A DNA stretch of 17,521 nucleotides from CAYLSV01 sp964386435 (GTDB taxonomy: Bacteria > Planctomycetota > Phycisphaerae > Tepidisphaerales > Tepidisphaeraceae), in assembly GCA_964386435.1 (NCBI GenBank), contig CAYLSV010000073.1, forward strand, positions 1 to 17,521, given 5' to 3'. Below the pieces are notes generated by a model. That model had not been told where the DNA came from. It worked only from the letters and a program-made list of their open reading frames with translations, and made no database searches. This document shows positions 15,113 through 17,521 of the stretch, piece by piece. The position numbers were made by a program, and so were the translations under genes. How positions within the stretch are numbered: position 1 is the first letter of the stretch; each line of letters opens with the position of its first letter.

Positions 15113-15767
15113 TCATTCCTTGCAGCCCCGCCAGGCTAAACGCCGTGATATGCCTTGCCATCGCGTCGAGGCCGCCGGCGGGGACGGGGTCGTTGGGGTG
15201 CAGGCGTTCGATGACCGGGCAGCCGTGCTTTTGGAACAGGATTTGGCCGATCACGCTTTCCATGCCCTGCCGCAACAGCAGCGGGTCGGTGAGTCCGGTG
15301 AGGGCGGCGACGATGTCGGTGAGCTCCCGGGCGGTGGGCCGGACGACGTTGTCGATGTGGTCGTCGAGGACCTCGGTCGGGTCGAGCAGTTCGCGGGCCA
15401 TGAGCTTGCCGTGGTAGCTGCACGGGCCGTCGTCGAAGATTCGGCCGAGCATGGCCCGCACGAACGCCTCCAGCCGCTGCTCCGGCGGGCGGTTGGCATC
15501 ACGGGCCACATCCATCGGGTGCCGGGCGGCGGCGGCCTCCATGAAGTGCCGGATCGTCGCCCGGTACAGCTCCATCTTCCCGCCGAAGTGGTAGCTGACG
15601 GCCGCGATATTGGCGTCGGCCTGGTCGCAGACCTCGCGGACGGTCGTCTGCTCGTACCCTCGATCGGCGAACACGTGCCCGGCGACGGTCAGCAGCCGCA
15701 GCCGGGTGTCGTCGATCAAGCGGACATCCTCGGGCGTGACGACGGGTTGGGTGGGGGTGGCGGGCAT
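15090..15767 (-). CDS. TetR/AcrR-family regulator with CecR-like C-terminal domain
   Basis: A 225-aa repressor-type regulator. The TetR helix-turn-helix spans about residues 22-72 (LLTVAGHVFADRGYEQTTVR, then EVCDQADANIAAVSYHFGGK, then MELY). The C-terminal domain matches the CecR/YbiH (DUF1956) pattern: PEQRLEAFVRAMLGRIF, MARELLDPTEVLDDHIDNVV, RPTARELTDIVAAL, GQILFQKHGCPVIERL. CecR-type proteins usually bind small molecules and control efflux genes, but no efflux pump is in the window. ATG at 15767 is chosen because the helix-turn-helix then starts at the usual distance from the N-terminus; the open frame continues upstream but is not TetR-like. The last seven codons lie in the CCTAACACC-type repeat, so the C-terminal tail KVLGRRD may be repeat-derived. 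It is divergent from the PEP-CTERM gene. Confidence 0.88.
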   Translation of the reverse strand: MPATPTQPVVTPEDVRLIDDTRLRLLTVAGHVFADRGYEQTTVREVCDQADANIAAVSYHFGGKMELYRATIRHFMEAAAARHPMDVARDANRPPEQRLEAFVRAMLGRIFDDGPCSYHGKLMARELLDPTEVLDDHIDNVVRPTARELTDIVAALTGLTDPLLLRQGMESVIGQILFQKHGCPVIERLHPNDPVPAGGLDAMARHITAFSLAGLQGMKVLGRRD

Positions 15768-16035
15768 CCGGCAACGACACCTTATCGCAGCCGCGACTTC
15801 CCGGCATCCCCCGGACCGCGCGGCCGTAACCCGCGGGGTTTGCCCAGCTTCGCGCCCGGGCCCGATCCGGGCGAAAAAGTGCATGCAACTTAACGAGATC
15901 TTCGTCCCCACGGCGGCAGGTGCCTTGTAAGGTGCGGCACGTTCGGAGGGCGAGCTTGGCCGGCGGGTGTTCCGCCAGGGGGTCAAGCTTTCCCGGACCC
16001 ACCCGTGTCGTATCGGGCTCATTTCGGAAAGAAAT
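15768..16035. promoter_or_regulatory. Divergent spacer between the TetR and PEP-CTERM genes
   Basis: No gene is visible in these 268 bp. They contain a perfect hairpin CGCCCGG/CCGGGCG (15853-15873) followed by AAAAA, a near-palindrome centred on GCATGC (15877-15891), a dyad CCTT-gt-AAGG (15923-15932) and two TAAGGT boxes that could be -10 elements. The plus-strand box is at 15928-15933. The minus-strand box lies 11 nt before the TetR start; its AAGGTG could instead be read as a Shine-Dalgarno. Confidence 0.4.
15877..15891. promoter_or_regulatory. TetR-operator-like palindrome AAGTGCATGCAACTT
   Basis: AAGT and ACTT flank a GCATGC core with one extra A, giving a near-perfect dyad of 15 nt in the spacer between the TetR gene and its divergent neighbour. 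TetR regulators typically bind such dyads next to their own gene. Binding is inferred. Confidence 0.35.
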
Positions 16036-16758
16036 ATGCGTAACCACCTCCTCATCGCCGCCGCCGCGGCCGCCGTGTTCACCGCCGCCGCCAGCGGCCA
16101 GGTCATCAATGAGTTCTCTAGCAACCCGGCTGGCACCGATCCGGCGGATCAGGACATCGAGCTGCTGGGCAACCCCGGCGCAAGCTTCGCTGGCACCTTG
16201 ATCACCATCGAGAGCGACAGCAACGACCCCGGCACCATCGATAGCGTGAACGAAGTCAACGGCGCTTTCGATGCCAGCGGCCTTGCCGTCGTCAGGATCC
16301 CGGATTTTGAGAACCCGGCGTTCACTTTTGTTCTGCTCGATGGCACTGGTCTGGGCCTCAGCGTCGGTACTGACCTTGACACCGATGATGATGGCACCCC
16401 TGAGTCGGCACCGGCCGGCCTGAACGTGCTGGACGCTATCGGCGTGCCCGACAGTGCCAGCAGCGACGTGGTCTACGGTGCGGCCCTGGGCGGTACCGAC
16501 TTTGCGTTCACTGGTGCCGAGCCGGAATTGCTCTTCCGTGATTCGGGCACCGGCACGTTGTACGCGGTTAACGATCTCGATAGCACGACTGACATCGAAG
16601 CCTTTGCCGCCGATGGCACCGCCGTTTTGTTCAGCGCCTTCGATCTCGACCCGCGCGTGCCGACGTTCGGCAGCATCAACCCGGCCGTCCCCGAGCCCGC
16701 CTCGCTGGGCCTGCTGGCCGCCGCCGGCTTGGGCCTGATTCGTCGGCGCTCGGCCTGA
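16036..16758 (+). CDS. PEP-CTERM sorted protein with lamin-tail-like domain
   Basis: A 240-aa exported protein. Residues 1 to about 21 are a signal peptide (MRNHLLIAAAAAAVFTAAAS). The next part, VINEFSSNPAGTDPADQDIE followed by LLGNPGASFAGTLITIESDS, resembles a lamin-tail (LTD) domain. Asp113 to Gly120 (DLDTDDDG) is a thrombospondin-3/EF-type calcium-binding loop. The C-terminus (218-240) is a complete PEP-CTERM signal: VPEP, a hydrophobic helix (ASLGLLAAAGLGLI) and RRR. Exosortase would cut at this signal and release the protein to the surface or matrix; no exosortase gene is in the window. The mature part is strongly acidic. ATG at 16036 has a GGAAAGAA ribosome binding site. Codon use has visibly more GAT and GGT than the neighbours. 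The function is unknown beyond an extracellular or surface role. Confidence 0.9.
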   Translation: MRNHLLIAAAAAAVFTAAASGQVINEFSSNPAGTDPADQDIELLGNPGASFAGTLITIESDSNDPGTIDSVNEVNGAFDASGLAVVRIPDFENPAFTFVLLDGTGLGLSVGTDLDTDDDGTPESAPAGLNVLDAIGVPDSASSDVVYGAALGGTDFAFTGAEPELLFRDSGTGTLYAVNDLDSTTDIEAFAADGTAVLFSAFDLDPRVPTFGSINPAVPEPASLGLLAAAGLGLIRRRSA

Positions 16759-16770
16759 GCTTTTCGGCTT

Positions 16771-16790
16771 CGACCCTGAATGTAGGGTCG
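16771..16790 (+). terminator. Hairpin CGACCCT / AGGGTCG after the PEP-CTERM gene
   Basis: A perfect 7-bp stem with a GAATGT loop lies 12 nt after the stop codon and is followed by GGAGATTTT. It is the first of two tandem hairpins and could end transcription alone or stabilise the mRNA 3' end. Confidence 0.5.
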
Positions 16791-16801
16791 GGAGATTTTG
16801 C

Positions 16802-16833
16802 AGCCCGTGACGCCTCGGCGTCGCGGGCTTTTT
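16802..16833 (+). terminator. Rho-independent terminator
   Basis: A 12-bp stem with one G-U pair (AGCCCGTGACGC with GCGTCGCGGGCT) closes a four-base loop and runs into TTTTT (16829-16833). This is the clearest intrinsic terminator in the window and ends the PEP-CTERM transcript. It also rules out the GTG at 16835 as a sensible start for the next gene. Confidence 0.9.
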
Positions 16834-16861
16834 CGTGCGCTGCGTCGGCGGCGGCAGGGAT

Positions 16862-16867
16862 TACACT
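16862..16867 (+). promoter_or_regulatory. Candidate -10 box for a leaderless YqgE transcript
   Basis: TACACT lies six bases before the GTG at 16874 and there is no Shine-Dalgarno. Transcription would start at the start codon itself. No good -35 is seen. Confidence 0.35.
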
Positions 16868-16873
16868 CCGGGC

Positions 16874-17419
16874 GTGGCCAACGATTCGCTGACGCTCGAC
16901 GCCCCGCCGCTGGCGGGCCGCCTGTTGGTCGCCCGGCCGGAGATGGGCGACCCGACGTTCAGCCAGACCGTCATCCTGATGCTCAACCACGGGCCGGACG
17001 GGGCGCTGGGCATTATCCTCAACCGCCCGACCGACTCGGCCGTGGGCGAGGTGCTCGGCGAGGCGTGGCAGCTGCCCGAGGACCATGCCTACCCGCCGCT
17101 GCACGTCGGTGGGCCGTGCCCGGGGCCGTTGATGGCGTTGCACGACGGCGAGGAGGCCGACGTGCGGTTCACGAGCGACCAGTTGGAAATCGCCGCGCTG
17201 TTGATGAAGCCGCCGGCGGGCCGGGCGAAGTTCATCACCGGCTACGCCGGTTGGGGCCCGGGGCAGCTCGAGGCCGAATTGGCCGAGGATGCCTGGCTCC
17301 TNNNNNNNNNNGGCGACGCCTTCGGCGACGCGAGCCTGTGGCAGACGATCCTCACCCGCCTGCACGTCGAACGCTACGTCCGCCCCGACCAAATCCCGCC
17401 GGACGCGTCGGTCAATTGA
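16874..17419 (+). CDS. YqgE/AlgH family protein
   Basis: A 181-aa protein of the YqgE/AlgH (DUF179) family, close to the usual length. Family landmarks are LAGRLLVARPEMGDPTFSQT (the conserved N-terminal block), VILMLNHGPDGALGIILNRP, the HVGGPCPGPLMALH stretch and GYAGWGPGQLEAELAEDAWL. The biochemical role is not established; in Pseudomonas AlgH has been linked to alginate control. GTG at 16874 is chosen because it directly precedes the conserved block and sits six bases after a TAnnnT box, whereas the earlier GTG at 16835 abuts the upstream terminator. A ten-N gap (17302-17311) removes four codons after DAWL, but the frame and the ending (SLWQTILTRLHVERYVRPDQ) continue normally. Confidence 0.92.
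   Translation: MANDSLTLDAPPLAGRLLVARPEMGDPTFSQTVILMLNHGPDGALGIILNRPTDSAVGEVLGEAWQLPEDHAYPPLHVGGPCPGPLMALHDGEEADVRFTSDQLEIAALLMKPPAGRAKFITGYAGWGPGQLEAELAEDAWLXXXXGDAFGDASLWQTILTRLHVERYVRPDQIPPDASVN
17302..17311. other. Assembly gap (10 N)
   Basis: Ten undetermined bases lie inside the YqgE gene where the family usually has a short variable loop. Frame is kept on both sides. It is the same length as the gap at 328-337, so ten may be a default filler length. Confidence 0.98.
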
Positions 17420-17462
17420 CCCACCGGCGCAGCGGCGGCCACGCTTCCACGGCAGGAACCTG

Positions 17463-17521
17463 ATGATGTCAACACCTCGCACCTTGACCTGCGTGTCGAC
17501 GTCGCTGAAACCCCCACCGCC
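17463..17521 (+). CDS. Possible start of a further gene, cut by the window edge
   Basis: An ATG at 17463 (and a second at 17466) opens a frame that runs off the window. An AGGA (17454-17457) lies 5 nt upstream as a possible ribosome binding site, and the YqgE stop is 43 nt before. The visible peptide is MMSTPRTLTCVSTSLKPPPP or close to it, which is too short to assign. It may be chance. Confidence 0.3.
   Translation, partial: MMSTPRTLTCVSTSLKPPP

Noticed and set aside
15853..15878. GC hairpin followed by AAAAA as a terminator.
   Set aside because: The A run is on the wrong side for a minus-strand transcript, and on the plus strand it is A where T is needed; no gene ends there.
15768..16136. 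Upstream extension of the TetR reading frame.
   Set aside because: The extra 123 residues are not TetR-like, overlap the PEP-CTERM signal-peptide coding region and would place the helix-turn-helix far from the N-terminus.
1..17521. tRNA, rRNA, CRISPR array, insertion sequence or toxin-antitoxin pair.
   Set aside because: No regularly spaced repeats, transposase motifs, tRNA-like arms or paired small toxin/antitoxin genes were seen on reading both strands. The wHTH-MNT protein has no HEPN partner.

Overview
The window looks like a piece of a planctomycete chromosome, most likely class Phycisphaerae. It has very high GC and long open frames on every strand. It carries a PEP-CTERM surface protein, several intracellular glycoside hydrolases, a GHL6-type hydrolase and an HNH protein of a type common in that phylum. 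The taxonomic call is inference. Two runs of exactly ten N (328-337 and 17302-17311) suggest a scaffolded draft or metagenome assembly. Fourteen genes are well supported, one small gene is likely and one possible gene start lies at the right edge. I see no tRNA, rRNA, CRISPR array, transposase or integrase.

Region 1 (1-9843) is a glycan-utilisation cluster. A forward operon encodes a GH2 beta-glycosidase (5' end cut by the window), a GH92 alpha-mannosidase-like enzyme, a GH78 alpha-L-rhamnosidase and a KdgK-type PfkB sugar kinase. The first three genes are tightly coupled (1-nt gap, then 8-nt overlap). Converging on it from the minus strand are a GHL6-type hydrolase and, upstream of that, a winged-helix regulator fused to a degraded nucleotidyltransferase domain. 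GH92 and GH78 have no signal peptide, which suggests that imported oligosaccharides are trimmed inside the cell. The kinase points to a uronic acid or other acidic sugar in the substrate, so a branched acidic heteroglycan with rhamnose and mannose is a reasonable guess.

Region 2 (9844-12585) begins with a 231-bp divergent spacer holding four inverted repeats. It continues with a Rep/DnaD-like winged-helix protein, an MscS-type mechanosensitive channel, an 87-aa protein of unknown function and a strong hairpin terminator. Region 3 (12612-14121, minus strand) pairs a secreted single-domain DsbD-N-like protein with a secreted peroxiredoxin/TlpA-like thiol protein. Region 4 (14288-15767) has an HNH endonuclease-family protein convergent with a CecR-like TetR regulator, separated by a repeat-derived hairpin that overlaps the regulator's last codons. 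Region 5 (15768-17521) has a PEP-CTERM protein with a lamin-tail-like domain, a classic intrinsic terminator, a YqgE/AlgH-family protein and a possible start of a further gene.

Several genes without a Shine-Dalgarno sequence have a TAnnnT box only 5-9 nt before the start codon, which suggests leaderless transcription. No complete new defence or mobile system is visible. The most unusual items are the regulator with the dead nucleotidyltransferase domain next to the GHL6 enzyme, the GH92 active-site substitution, the orphan DsbD-N/peroxiredoxin pair, and the repeat captured at the end of the TetR gene.
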